DNA from: Dolomedes plantarius | Lineage: Eukaryota; Arthropoda; Arachnida; Araneae; Dolomedidae | Length of the DNA: 64,000 nt | Reading direction: 5' to 3' | Assembly (NCBI GenBank): GCA_907164885.2 | Contig: OU015501.1 | Location: forward strand, 66,378,808-66,442,807 | In this document: positions 14,961 through 27,798 of the stretch, piece by piece | Numbering within the stretch: position 1 is the stretch's first letter | How the letters are laid out: the number at the start of each line of letters is the position of its first letter | The notes under the pieces: model-generated | Databases searched by the model: none | The model's input: only the letters and a program-made list of their open reading frames with translations | What the model was told of the DNA's origin: nothing | Position numbers and translations under genes: made by a program

Positions 14961-17872
14961 AGTATTCTGATTCTTAGAAAAGAATTTCGAGCCTTGAAAC
15001 TTTTCGAATTCTGAAAACTTCTGTTAAAAAAATGGAAATATTATTAGGATAAAATTATAAACCTGTTCTTAATCAAGCATGAAAAATACACGTAAATATC
15101 CCATAATTTTAAACACTCCTCCCCCCCAAAAGATAAACATTGAGTGTATATATTCAAATTTCTTTTCACCATTAATTTCCTACTTCACCTCCTAATATTT
15201 TTCATAAAACATATCAATCAGGAAAATAAAAATAAATAAATTATCCATGTACCACTTTTTGACATGTAGGACCAAGGATACCATGAAGGCTTCGAAAATG
15301 AAGAAAAGGTCACGATTCTTTAAAAGAATGTATACTTCACCCAATGAACTGACTTTAAAACTATACACACATGTAAAATAAATTAAAACTAAAGGTTGAA
15401 TGAAGTATATTTCTTTTTTCGCCTTGGGCACAATCCCCCCTCCTCTCCCCACCCATTAGAAAATACTAGCATCCCCAATAGGGAACAGATTAAAAAAAAT
15501 AACACTCCAAAATGAAAGAAATTACACGTTGGTTAATCACATCTTTTTTGTGTTCCTTATTGTTTTCTCAAACCGAAAAAAAAACCAACTGGTTCAAAGT
15601 ATGCTATAAAAAATAATGATAATTTTTTTTCTAAAACATGTCAGTTAAAGAGAGTTATACCCTAAAAGTAAATGTTAAAAATTGACGTGAGTTCTTGAAA
15701 CAAAATACAGGAAATCCATAGCAGTAAAATATTTAGTGATCATCGTATGCAAGAAAAAAAACCTGCAATAATATGAAGGCCTGCATCTAGTTGAAAATAT
15801 TATACTCTAAAAGGTGAACTCAGACATGCATTTGGCTTAACATCTTCCTTATCAAACTTCACACTCAAAGAGTGTCATTCCACAGCATTCAACAGATTTT
15901 CTTCATTTATCTATTGTGCTCTTAAATGGAATTCTCTGAATAAACGTTGCTTTCCGTCTAAAAGATGAGTTCCACCTACGCTGAAAACCTCATATGCGTG
16001 TGCGTACATATATATATGGTGTGTGTGTGTGTGTATTTATATATATGAATATACGTATATGCTGGATCCTTTTATGTATCACAGTTTGCCTCTAGATTTA
16101 ATAGTTTATTTTGATAACAAGGGTTCGAAGATGGCTGTAGAATGGAGGAAAGATTTTAAACCCTAAGTATTTTGTTGACAAACCAGAATAAAATTATCTA
16201 AACTCTCAACATTTCAATACATAATTTACACTTATGAAAATTATATAAGAGGGAGAATAAAGGCAGGGTGAAGTCACCTAAGCCTTTTAGAACCAGACTG
16301 AAGGATAGAAGCCGCGTGAAACGTAGGAAGAACTTTGAAAGAGAAGGGGAATGAAAATTAAGATTGTTGTGTCTATCACTACAGATAGCTGGAGGCTCCT
16401 TTGGATTGTGAGCTCCAAATATTCTTGGGGCCTACTCTATAAAAGAATAAAATAAAAAGCGTCAGAAGATATTTTTAAGTGTAAGTCTTATTATCTTGTA
16501 CCATTTACATTCCTAACTGAAGAAATCCTCTGTTTATAATTTTTTTAGATGTTACTTTTAGGGGATCTTAAAAGCTATATGCATTTTGTAAAAAACTGAG
16601 TATTATCGAAATTCCAAATCATTTATTTATATAAAGATCAAGTAAAAAAATATTTGGAATTTACAAAATTAAGAATAAGGCATACATAAAAGGGCAGATT
16701 TCGTATTTTGCCTAGACACACAACCTATTTATCTTATCAAAAATATATATAAAACCCATGCAGAAAATGTCGTTTATAGTATATATATTTAAAGGGAATA
16801 TAAAATTATATTTAACTAATTTTTACAGCCTTAGTTTCAAGAACTATAATCTCCGAGCTCTCTTTCAAACTATCTATTCCTGATTTATTACAATTTTTAC
16901 ATATTTTAGCGTATTTATTTTCTATATTTTGACAAGAATGTTTCATTATATGCGTCTTACTTAATCATCTATAATTTAAACTATGTTCGTTTCCTTGTCA
17001 TAAGTTTTCGTAATTAACATTTCCTCTTTTTCTTTTATTTTTTTTTTAACTAGACTCAATTTAAACAATTTTCTCACATATCCTGATAAAAGAAAAATTC
17101 TTCAAAATTTACGTCTATTACTTCTTAGAATAAATTATCTGTGTTTTTAAAAAAAAATGAATTTCGCTCATTTACGTTATCTTATTTTAAGATAGCGATA
17201 GATAAGCGCATTTAAAAAATACTCATTAATTAGAAGTATGCAACACTATGAAAGTTTTCAGCACTTGTGTCGGTCAAATAATTGTGTTAGGAATTAAGAG
17301 TTTGCAACTGATCATGCATAAATTATTTTATTGCGGATATGGTTATGTATTATTCAAAAACGTCTTTGTAATTTACAGTTATTAGAAAACATGATTAATA
17401 TTAATAGAAAAAGATGAAGAAGGATAAATTATTAGGATTTGCAGGCAAATAACTAAGAGGCCTAAACAACATTGGTCTGCACACTAGAGAGAACTTACTT
17501 TTAACAAATAAATAAGGAAGGAATTTTTGCAATTTTAATCTTAAATCTTTTTATTTCATTCGCTTGTTCAGATTACGATAATGTATAGGATGTATTTAGG
17601 AAAAGGTTTAAGGTTAGATAAAATAACGTTGGAAAATGTTCCATATTTTAGGAATATATGTAAAAAAATTTTGTTGAAAATCCGCATATTGTCATTTACA
17701 TTGCATTGTTATCCAATCGGGATATAGATGTAAGCAAAAAAAAGTTAATATCACAATTCCAGATGGGAAATATTAGTTTCAATTCAGAACTTGGATTGCT
17801 CGAACTGATATTAACTCTAGGGGTCGTTTTATTAGGTGCACCAGTCTAATGATGCGTTGAAAACTATTTGGA
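14961..17872. other. AT-rich DNA with a small (GT)n tract
   Basis: No gene recognised. A (GT)n microsatellite lies at about 16019-16035, preceded by a short (AT)n. Confidence 0.5.
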
Positions 17873-18420
17873 CATATGTCATGGAAAAGTCACTATGATA
17901 AATCTTCCTGTACAACTCCTAGAAGAACTTATAAAATGAGAAAAAAAAAGGATATTCATTTACGTTTTAATCTCCCCAAAACTTGCCCCGATAACTTGAT
18001 ATCCTGTATATTGAAGCCTTCATTGGAGGCATATGTCATGGAAAAGTCACTATGATAAATCTTCATGTACAACTCCTAGAAGAACTTATAAAATGAGCAA
18101 AAAAGGATATTCATTTACGTTTTAATCTCCCCAAAACTTGCCCCGATAACTTGATATCCTGTATATTGAAGCCTTCAATATATTAATTTCAGAATTTGGT
18201 ATTGCCTGTATAGAAGTACACATGATTTAATAAGTTGCCATATATAGATATAAAAATATATTGAAGGCTTCAATATATTCAATATACAGGATATCAAGTT
18301 ATCGGGGCAAGTTTTGGGGGGATTAAAACGTAAATGAATATCCTTTTCTTGCTCATTTTATAAGTTCTTCTAGGAGTTGTACATGAAGATTTATCATAGT
18401 GACTTTTCCATGACATATGC
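17873..18420. repeat. Direct-direct-inverted ~155-bp repeat cluster
   Basis: Copy A (17873-18024) and copy B (18030-18180) are near-identical direct repeats with a 157-bp period. Both start CATATGTCATGGAAAAGTCA and end CCTGTATATTGAAGCCTTC. Copy C (about 18258-18420) is the same unit inverted, separated from B by about 77 bp and carrying a 9-bp internal repeat (ATTCAATAT) at its start. B and C can form a ~150-bp hairpin. On the minus strand, copy C and its flank give a broken open frame of 74 codons (18518-18294) that I do not recognise. Confidence 0.92.
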
Positions 18421-18751
18421 CTGACAAGTGTAAATGTCATGATCGTAGAATCTTTCAAAAGTTCTAGGAGCCATGTTACAAGGAGCTTTTCTGGGCTAAA
18501 AGATTCTCTTCCTCTCAAGACATATCCATGGTTCTATAAAAAGTTTTTGGTCCACGGATCTTTGGAATATTTTCAGATATCTTGAAATTTCTATTCCCTG
18601 GTTTAAAATGATAAAGGGTACAAATCCCGTTATACAATTTTCACTGACAGTAGTTTCCTCACACTAGTTTACACCTATTATATAAATTCCTAACTACTCT
18701 TATGCGTCATGACATAGTGCTGTTTACTCCTAAAGTGCTGTTAATTCATTC

Positions 18752-18784
<33 letters not shown>

Positions 18785-21700
18785 AACACATGCATATATT
18801 TATATATCACTCCTCATTACTATTTTTTCTGGTAGTCCTCATCTAAGTTAATACATACCTTCTCAAACTGAAAGTGGTATCTTCCCATTTCTGTAGAAAT
18901 ATGGTAGGGTTTTGTTTTGGTTGTCAATTACATCCATTTCTCCTCCTAAGACACCGCAAGACTCCACTAGGGTGTTCAGACATGCCACTGGTAGTCATGC
19001 ACTTCGAAAGAACAATTTGCTAAGTTGCGACTTGCTAGTTTGGGACAGCAAAAATGCTCTGTTATATTGACCCCCCTCCCCTCACCAACACTTAATAATA
19101 TCAACACTTAATAATATCGATAGTCATAGTAGATCCGACTCATAGTATATATCGATAGTCATAGATATGTCCCTTTCAAAATCGGATGAATTTCATTTTC
19201 CCACTTTGTGTCTTGCAAATCAATCACTACAGTAACAACGCATGTTGGCTTACACAGTAGAAGTATGTAAATACTACTGAAATGATAAATGGACGTCACG
19301 TGAAAGCAGAATTCAGTTTCTTGAAAGAGAGGAGTATTGTATCGAAAGAAACTTGTATAATATACCAAAATCTGTGGAAAAAACTGTTAGAAATTATGCT
19401 ATAATAAAAGTATAACTGAATCATATGCATATAACACTATACTTGTATATTATTTTATAGCATTATTTCGGAATTGTACAGTTATTTGTAAGTGTATGAA
19501 TATCATTTTTAAAGAATGAATAAATCATATAATAACATAATTTACTTTCAGACACGTTACATTCCCTTACATACTTCTCAGCTATATTACAATGGTTATA
19601 GTAAAAAAGTGAGTAACTTTATAAAGGCTGTTTTTTCCACACATTTTGATTTTAAGGTTTTTTTATCTACCCTCAATTGTAACTAGCTAGCTTGGGTAGC
19701 TAGTCCTACATACAAAGCCTATCTATCCCAAACTAGCCTCGGGATCTTTCACCGAAGATATGTGCATACCATTACAGTTCTAAGCCATTCCTTGATATTT
19801 ACTAATAAGCCTTAGAACTTAAAATATGCAACGCTTTTCTCGTAACGCCATGCATATTGATTAAAGATGGATGAAGTTGAATGCAGGAGTACTTTTCCTT
19901 TATGCGCGCACACCTGAAGCTATAACGCGAGAAAAGTGTTTTCATACTCAGAGTACATTCTAAAGCATTAACGCTAAACTCTGAGAGCAAATTAAAGCAG
20001 GTAGCATATTAGCAGAAACTTGGATGAAAATAAAGCCTAATTTAGACCTTTTCGAAAGCTAAATATGTAAATCAGACTGTATTTGTATAGTTTGCTGAGA
20101 TTTCTATAAATAATTATCCGAATAAATGTATTGTAAAGAGTAGTTTGATAAATAACACATGAACTAAAACAATAGTTTCTAAAAGAAAAAAATGTCAAAG
20201 TTGGAACAAATCAGATTGCATATCAAACGATGAAAATCTTAAGTGAAAGTAATGCTAGAATGTAACCATTTTCATTAAAACGAATAGGCATATAAGTTTG
20301 TACTTCTTAAACTCTAAAAACAGCAAAAAGCATTTTTTAAAGAAAATGTATTTAAAATGCACAATTTGAAACTGTTCCGATTTTTCCTGGGAATTATCGT
20401 TTTGCTATTTTAGAGTATTTTAAACTATATCTGTTACACCACAACGACTTAAGTAAAATGATTCTTTACATTTACTATAAAATGTATCATCATTAATACC
20501 CTGTATAACCCTGTGAAAGAAAATATATACAACACCGAATGCTTTCAGATGATAAACTATGAGATTCTTTTTTCATATTCGAATTATGATCTCTTGCACA
20601 AGGTCTCTCTATTTAACAAATATTGTAAGTAGAAATACTCAAAGGAGAAAAAAATAAAGCCTCTTATCAAATCTCATTTAATGTATACTTAAAATAATCA
20701 AATTTTCCTTTTAGAATAGTATTTATATTCATTTTGCGAACAAAAGATGGTAGTTAGGGTATAAGAATAGGTAGGTGAGAGAATAGTTAGGTAAGATGGT
20801 AGTTAGGGTTAGAAGTATAAGATAATTCAGTAGAATATCATCTAGAGATAACTATTATACGTTTGTCTTGGAAAAGGTAGATTACCACCTTTTGTCTTGG
20901 AAAAAGTAGAAAACTACAGTTTGTCCTGGGAAAAAGTCTTGGGGTATAATTGAAATCAGTAACAAGTAGTTGTATATATGCAAAGTACATCCAGTAAACT
21001 GTGGGGAAAATGACATTTCTAAATCCTTGATCCTATAAACTTTTACATGCAAAATGTACTAACATGTTTTAAATTTAGGCTCACATATCCTCATGATTTG
21101 CACATCCAAAGAAGTTTTTGCCTCAAATAATCCTTCTATCACATAGAAAATTAAATTCCTGATATCCCCCTGACATATTATTGCCTACTTATTAAATTAA
21201 TTAACTAAGCATTTAAACTGAGAGAAATCTCGGGCTGATATATTGAACTTGAATAATATGTTTTCATAAAAAATCATTTGTAAAAACATTGCGTGCAAAG
21301 TACTTAGAAAATAAACTCTACTATTTGCAAAACACCAGCTTTGTGTAATTTCCGTTCAATTCCCGTTTGAAGCATATTTATAGGAAAAATCTTTCCTCTT
21401 TACGCTCAAAGTTCACGCGATCTATACGTATTTGTAGAGGAGATGGTAATATATGTTTTGGGATATGAATATCCTTTTTCCACGGAAAATCATTCGAGTT
21501 GGAAGTAGATAATACTGCTGTATATAACCTTAACATACATCTTCGTACCCATAGCATTGTTAAATTTTATGGTAAAATTTAGCATTTCTTTTATGCTTAT
21601 ACTTATTTTTAATCTATGTGACACCTTGACCCATTATCCCTCCAAGATGTCCCGTACGTACGGAAAAAATTGTGGTAGGGATATATCTTTCTTTCTGTGT

Positions 21701-22514
21701 AGGTGAATTTTCCCCACAGAATTGTAACTCTAAAACCATTAGTTTTCAAGTAGGAAACCTACTGCATAATAACCAGTATGGGACAAATATTTTTGTAATA
21801 TAAAACAAACTTAAGTTTAAATTATTAGTTTAAAGCATAATACATCCTTATTGAAGTATTATTATCCAGTCTTTGGACGACGTTCAGTGGGATGGATAGC
21901 AACAGTTTTACCCCTTCATGTCACCCAAATTAAACTGCCTGAGTTCATATCAAACTTTAACACTTTCAGGATCATATTATCAACAGACTAAAGTACCAAA
22001 TTTCTTTTAATGAAACAGGAAGTTCATTATCATAAAAATACTGTTTATTTTTCTATCAACAGGCTTTGAAGAAAATTATTTTTATACTTATTCTTTTGAA
22101 AATTATGGGTCGTTGAGGTATTATAATTCTGTGGGTAAGTATGACATACTCAAAATGAATATCTCTCTTTGCGTAGACTGTATGTGATATTTACGAGAGA
22201 TGTCTAGGACATCCCAAATTCAGGAAATGAGAATATCTTCGTGAAAAATACTTTCGTACTATACATTGAAAATGCAGACGTATTCCATAACATTCAATAC
22301 AAAAACATGACTTTAGTTTTATATTACAAGTCATTAAAAAGCTTAGAAGATTTTCTTGGGGTGAGACAAAAAATACTGAGGCAACACAAAGTATTTTCAG
22401 GTGTATAACGAAAATAAAATACCGAAACTTTACAGGAAAATCTGTTACATTTATCCATCAAGATGCGAATTTTCCTCATTTCCTCGTAACGTGGGGAATA
22501 ACTTGCCTTATTGT
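18421..22514. other. AT-rich DNA with minor simple repeats
   Basis: No gene recognised. Contents include an (AT)n tract at 18752-18784 and two adjacent 16-bp units CAACACTTAATAATAT at 19086-19117. An E-box/CRE-like composite GACGTCACGTG lies at about 19292-19302. Short direct repeats AGATGGTAGTTAGGGT occur at 20745 and 20794, three copies of TTTGTCYTGG at 20872-20929, and a CCGTACGTACGG palindrome at 21652-21663. Confidence 0.5.
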
Positions 22515-22643
22515 TTAGTTACTGTCCAGTTTTTCCCTAACTTCTCTTAACTTTCTCAAGACATGCAGCGAATTCCTAGTCTCAGGCAATCTCGCTACGG
22601 TCGGCCTCGGGTTGAGATACTTTAGAGCGTGTTCGAGCAACGC
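22515..22643 (-). CDS. Candidate terminal exon, unknown protein (partial)
   Basis: On the minus strand a pyrimidine-containing tract ending ATTTGCAG, a good acceptor, precedes 42 codons and a TAA at 22517-22515. The peptide begins ALLEHALKYLNPRPTVARL and ends LREVREKLDSN. It is charged and helix-prone, with coding-like codon choice (CTC, CCG, GCG, GTC) in an otherwise AT-rich region. The frame stays open upstream of the acceptor to an ATG at 22727, but that part is AT-biased. The acceptor phase would be 0. An AATAAA lies about 470 bp downstream on this strand. I do not recognise the protein; an upstream donor partner was not found. A short ORF by chance remains possible. Confidence 0.35.
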   Translation of the reverse strand, partial: ALLEHALKYLNPRPTVARLPETRNSLHVLRKLREVREKLDSN

Positions 22644-24634
22644 CTGCAAATTGTAAAGGGATAATTTCAAGAACTGGAGTAGATTTTTCCCATCTGAAGC
22701 AAGACTTGACAATATTTCTGAGGTCATTGGAAATTACCTTGGTGATCAAGTAAAGGTGGGAAAGATTTTGTGCTAAGACAGTATTAATATAACGAACTCC
22801 CGTGAAACGAGTTGTGCTCTATCCGTTAGTCCTCAAAATACATTCTTGCTTGAAAAAGTGAGCCTTTTATAAATTATTATAGTGTTTTAAATTTCATGTT
22901 CTATACTCTGACTTCCAACCCCAGCATGGATAACAATGTTGAATGAAAATATGTACATGAGCTCAAAGTAAAATTAAGTATATATATATATATATATATG
23001 CCTTTCATTTGAAAGTGAGCACTTAGGGAAAAGTTAGATTTGTGGTAGTAGAAATATCATAGTTCCGAGGAGATACTGAAATAAAATATTCCAATTTAAA
23101 AAAATAAATAAATATCAAGTAGATTCCCTCTATAAATATACTGAATATACAGAATAAGTATTCAACTTCTGTTTTTCTTTTCTAGTGGATTAGCCCTTCT
23201 CACAATATTTCCGACAGTCAAAATATATATGCTTGACAACCACAGCCTACTATTTTTGAGTTTTTGATGGTTTTCAAACTATATACAATGTTCCTATTTA
23301 AAAAATAATAATCAAAGATGAATGAAGTAAGATCTAAGGATATATGGATATATGGACCTAAGAATAAATAATTTCCATATATCTATATTAGATCTCTTGA
23401 ACCTGAAGGTCAGAAATCTCTGAAATAGACACAAAGTTTTACACTGTGCTTCACAAAGCAAAGAAGTGTAACCATGGTTAAAGAGTGAGTGTTTTTAACA
23501 TATAACAATTTCAGCTTTTCACTGAATACGTTGCTTTAAATTGACTCATAAAGAACTGTATATCTTCTTTCAATTGAAGAGAAATTGTCATAGAAATACT
23601 TCAAGGATGATAAAAATGAATCTTTATGAAACAATTCACCGTTTAGCATCATAGAATGCCAAAAACTTAACCTTTCACGTATCACTTTAATGTCTAATGT
23701 ATTGACAAATATATAATAAAAAAGATTTATTAGATTAAATATACGTAATATTCTTCAAAATATGTAAATATAAGCAAGTTACTATGAAAATATTTCTAAC
23801 TCTAGTCTGTAGTTTTTAATCAAATTTTAACATTTAATGCATTCCTTAACGTAATATATTTTCTGTTGCAATTTTTATAATGATATAACGTTAAAAATGA
23901 AGTTAGATCACTGTACAATTACAAATTTTCAATGTAATTATTCTCAAATATCTTCTTAATATTTCTAATTAATTTTTAATAATTTCCGAATACTAATATT
24001 CGTTATAGTAAATTTAGTTTAATCGAAAAATTAATTTCCTTTTACAATATCATTTAACATTTGAACTTTAATACGTCATTTTCTATCGCAAGATTAAAAG
24101 TTGCAATTAATCAGCATTGTTGTCTCTCGTAATATTCTCGCTCTTTGTAGTTTCCACACATCTGTAATTATTAATATGCATTCATCAGATTTAATCAATA
24201 TTAAGAGAAAATAGCAGAAAATTTATTATAAAGTTTTGCTACTTTGATTATAAATTTTCTTTCATTTGATGCAGAGATCATTTTCGAGGGATGCTATCTG
24301 CAGCAGTCATTGTTTCATACCTTTGAGCATCAAAATTAAGTGTTGGGGTGAAATAATGAAGTTTCACAATCCCCAGCTCGTTTCATTAACGGACGAGGAG
24401 AAATGTATTTGAAGTCGAAAGGAAAAAAATAATAACAGACATTTTCTAGCAAATGTATTTTCAACATAAAAATTTGGAATCGCAGTAGACTTTTGATGAT
24501 CCCAAATGGTTCAATGAATGAAGTAGGTATGTATCTACTAAACGATTTCACCGAAAAACAGAGTAAATGTTCAGGAAAAATCAATATATGTATATATATA
24601 TATATATAATTTGAAAAGTTAAAAAGTAAATGGA

Positions 24635-24714
<80 letters not shown>

Positions 24715-26178
24715 TTTGAAAAGTTAAAAAGTAAATGGAGTAAAACCTCTCTTCTTTTTCTCTCTCTTTTTAAACTTTTCAATAGCATTTCATGATCCAT
24801 TGAACTACGAAGTCTCAATATAGAAACATGAAATCCTGCTCATAATTACTTCAGTCAGTAAATATATTTGCTGCTTTCATTTCTTTGGGAATGTAAAAAA
24901 TAACTTTTACAAAACCAAAAAATATATTTTATTCTGTATTGAAATACCACAAAATCAATACGTTATATAAGCCCTAATGATAAAAATTAAGAAACTAAAT
25001 ACGGAAGAGATAGGCAAAATAATTTTCATATTTGTTTTAAAGATACCTTTTTACTTCGGGTATGCTTTGCAGGCTTAGGTCTTATTCTGTTTGATCTTTA
25101 AATTTTTTTTTGCAAACTATATATTTGTCAAAATAATTTCAAACTTTTTTTTATAAAAAAATTTCAACTATTGTATTCAATGATTTTGTCCCAAATTTCT
25201 GAACTGAGAGAAAGAGAACGAGATAAATGGCCACTCAAATATTGAGTGACAGTATATTTTAAGTATAAGAAAGAACGTAAGGTTTTTTGACTTTTTTATC
25301 AACCTATTACTAGTTTCACGCAGAAAATTAGTTAATGGTCGTAATTGTGAGATTTAAATTTACGAACTGATAAAGAAAGGTATGTGACCTACAGATACAT
25401 ACTCGAAGTTTGAGTTGAGACTGTGACCGAAAAAATAAATCTGTGAAAATTTTTCGCAAGAACTATCAGAAAGAATTACAGTGGCTATTTCTAAAGTTAT
25501 ATTAAGAGTAATTTTTTAAACTATCAAACACGTTTTAACATTTCCTTGAACTTGATATATTAGGCTTTGAAACCGATAAGTAGCTTTAATAACTGAAATA
25601 CTGTATGTATATAAACCTTCAATGATGACATATTTAATTTTCATCCAGTTGTGCACTTGACTAAAATCATGTTGCTAGTATCAAATTTTCTTTTGTCTTA
25701 TTAAAGACTTTATTGATAATGCCCTCCACCCCACATTTTTTTTTTACATTTACCTCGATATTCTGTGCCCGCGAAGTTATAACTAGGTATTTCTTTCAGC
25801 AGTATCATGGTTTCACTCAATTACACTACGTATTTTGTAAGGAGCCTTTTAACCTATTACTCGGGGGAAAGCAGTGAAAAGTTTAAACTATACTAATGTT
25901 TATATAAGGTGGAAACATTTTAACTAAAAGTTAATTTTTTATGGCATTATTCTTATACATTTTGTTTTTAGGTAGATACTTTTAGTTATACTTAATTTGA
26001 TTTATTTCCCAATTTTAATATAAAACCTGTAAAATGAAACACAAATTCTTAAAAAATAGTACAACGTGCTCATGCATCATGTAAATATTAATCAAAAGGA
26101 AGAATTTGACAATGATATATTATATTTCATGATGATTTTTTTTTTAAATTAAAAGAGCTTTTCAGCTCATAATTTTGT
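22644..26178. other. AT-rich DNA, no gene recognised
   Basis: Contains (AT)n at 22979-22999 and an imperfect inverted repeat bounded by AGATCTAA/TTAGATCT-like arms (23330-23354 and 23373-23396). If the exon at 22515-22643 is real, this would include its upstream intron. The duplication at 24606-24742 is listed separately. Confidence 0.5.
24606..24742. repeat. 32-bp direct repeat flanking an expanded (AT)n
   Basis: An identical 32-bp block (ATAATTTGAAAAGTTAAAAA and on) occurs at 24606-24637 and 24711-24742. The (AT)n at 24636-24709 lies between them, and a shorter (AT)n precedes the first copy. The unit plus its microsatellite appears to have duplicated, and one tract then expanded. Open frames here are artefacts. 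Confidence 0.92.
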
Positions 26179-26288
26179 GACTTTTTTTTTTTTACAAATA
26201 TTCAATGAATTCATCTACATACTTTGTAAATTTTTAGACTTTTTTTACAAATATTCAACGAATTCATCTAAATACTTTGTAAATTATT
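26179..26288. repeat. ~58-bp tandem duplication
   Basis: Two copies of a unit starting GACTTTTTTT and containing TACAAATATTCAAYGAATTC begin at 26179 and about 26237. They differ by a T-run length and a few substitutions. No coding capacity. Confidence 0.88.
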
Positions 26289-26394
26289 CAGTTTACATAT
26301 TTCATTACTCGCAGTGTGCTTACACTTTTTTTCTGCTCAGCCTAAGCAAATGATTTCACTTTTAAGTTTCAGATTTGAAATAACCGTTTACTTC

Positions 26395-26780
26395 TATATC
26401 GCACATTGAGAATGTATAATCGATAGAAGGGGATGTTTAATCCCTATAACCGTCGCTTCATTATCCCCTCCAGCAAAATACTCGCCTTTTTTCCCTAGAT
26501 AGTTGAAAATTAATTCTATTTTTTTTTTCACTTATACCCACACCCCTCTCTTGTGACTGTTTTCTATGTCCCTGAATTTGACGTGGGGCGATAAATGACC
26601 TCCTACAAGGGATGCCGGGAAAAGAGTGGTTGAAGGGAGGGAGCTGCCTTGGGGATGTGCTGTTAGAAGGGGGGTGGGCATGTCATCCATCACGATTTTA
26701 TGTATGGTCGGTTGGTTTTGTGTGTGTGTGGTTTCATTTTTTTCCCATTTCTTGCAACTTGAAACCCCAAAGTAAACCCA
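26395..26780. other. GC-elevated island, G-rich
   Basis: Composition is much higher in GC than in the flanks, with several runs of three to six G between 26616 and 26680, including GGGAGGG, GGGG and GGGGGGTGGG. Loops between the runs are long, so a quadruplex is only possible. No convincing exon was found in any frame. It could be a regulatory or transcribed non-coding segment. Confidence 0.3.
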
Positions 26781-27600
26781 TTCGTAAGTGATTCTTATTA
26801 TTTAAACGAAATTTTAACCCTTTTCCCTCCATAAATGAATAAACATCGTGGCAATTGTAATGTAACTGGTGACTGCTAAGTCAAATACACATTTGTTTAC
26901 ACTTTTTCTTCTTCATAATTCATAGATTAATGTACTATCTGAGCATAAAATGAGACTGTCACTGTTGTAACAAATAACTAGGACACTCATTGCCAAGAAA
27001 TTGTTTGTTGCACAGAGAATAAAACTTTTGAGTTAATGAAAAATTGCCTGTTAATTATAGAATTATTTCCTCGATATTACTATTTGAAAATCTCTAAAGA
27101 ATTATTTTTAGTGATACCAACATTTATTTTTACCCACAATAACTTTTTTTTTTGCATTTTTATAGTGACATACCGGCAATATGAGTTACTGCTGTAATAC
27201 ACTCCTATTCTCATCTGTTACCCAAGCATTTTACAAAATTATTAGAGCATAAATCTGATGCATTTGAACGAATATAAATATCCTTTAATGTAATTTTAAA
27301 TCGGTAAATATCAAAATATGTAGATATACAATAGTTAAATTATATATTTGTGTATTTCTAATACGTATAGATATAACCCACGTAAAGAAAAGACTGATTT
27401 CCTTCATAATTAAAATATACTAAGCTCATTATGTGAGTATAAAATTGTATGACCTTATCTTTTATCATCGTGGTGAGTAATTGAAGATGTTTTACGGAAA
27501 ACTGAAATATTATTAATTTTTTTGTATTTTTTCATTTGTAAATTGTATAGTATCCTGTACACAAAAATAACACGCCTTTCTTGTTTTATGATCTTTTACA

Positions 27601-27798
27601 TTGATATTGTTAACAGTGAAAATACCTAAATTCCACGGAGAGAAACCTTGTGTAATATTTCTTTTCAGAAATTTGTTCTTGGGACTGAAGAAGTCTTCAT
27701 TAAAAAGAATTAAATGTCCTATGAAGTGCGGTGGACGAAGAATATGCGCTGAAATAAGATTACGAAATGAAATTTTCGGCTTTCGTTGTAGAAAATAA
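27601..27798 (+). pseudogene. Possible Merlin/IS1595-like zinc-ribbon remnant
   Basis: A 65-codon frame ends RIKCPMKCGGRR, then 14 residues, then FGFRCRK and a stop. The C-x3-C-G-G...F-R-C-R-K pattern resembles the N-terminal zinc ribbon of Merlin-superfamily (IS1595/ISXO2-like) transposases, where two cysteine pairs precede a WRC or FRC motif. Nothing resembling the DDE domain follows: the frame stops at 27796-27798 and AT-rich DNA continues. No inverted repeats were found around it. The resemblance is from family knowledge only and could be chance, since the opposite strand is also open for 115 codons. Confidence 0.2.

Noticed and set aside
18294..18518. 74-codon minus-strand frame and an Ig-like FYDHDIYTCQA string in another frame
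   Set aside because: The Ig-like string is only about 23 codons between an ATG and a stop, the upstream frame is shifted, and the unit repeats with the frame broken. I judge this a chance resemblance.
26616..26680. G-quadruplex candidate
   Set aside because: Loops of about 10 to 16 nt exceed the usual limits for a stable quadruplex.
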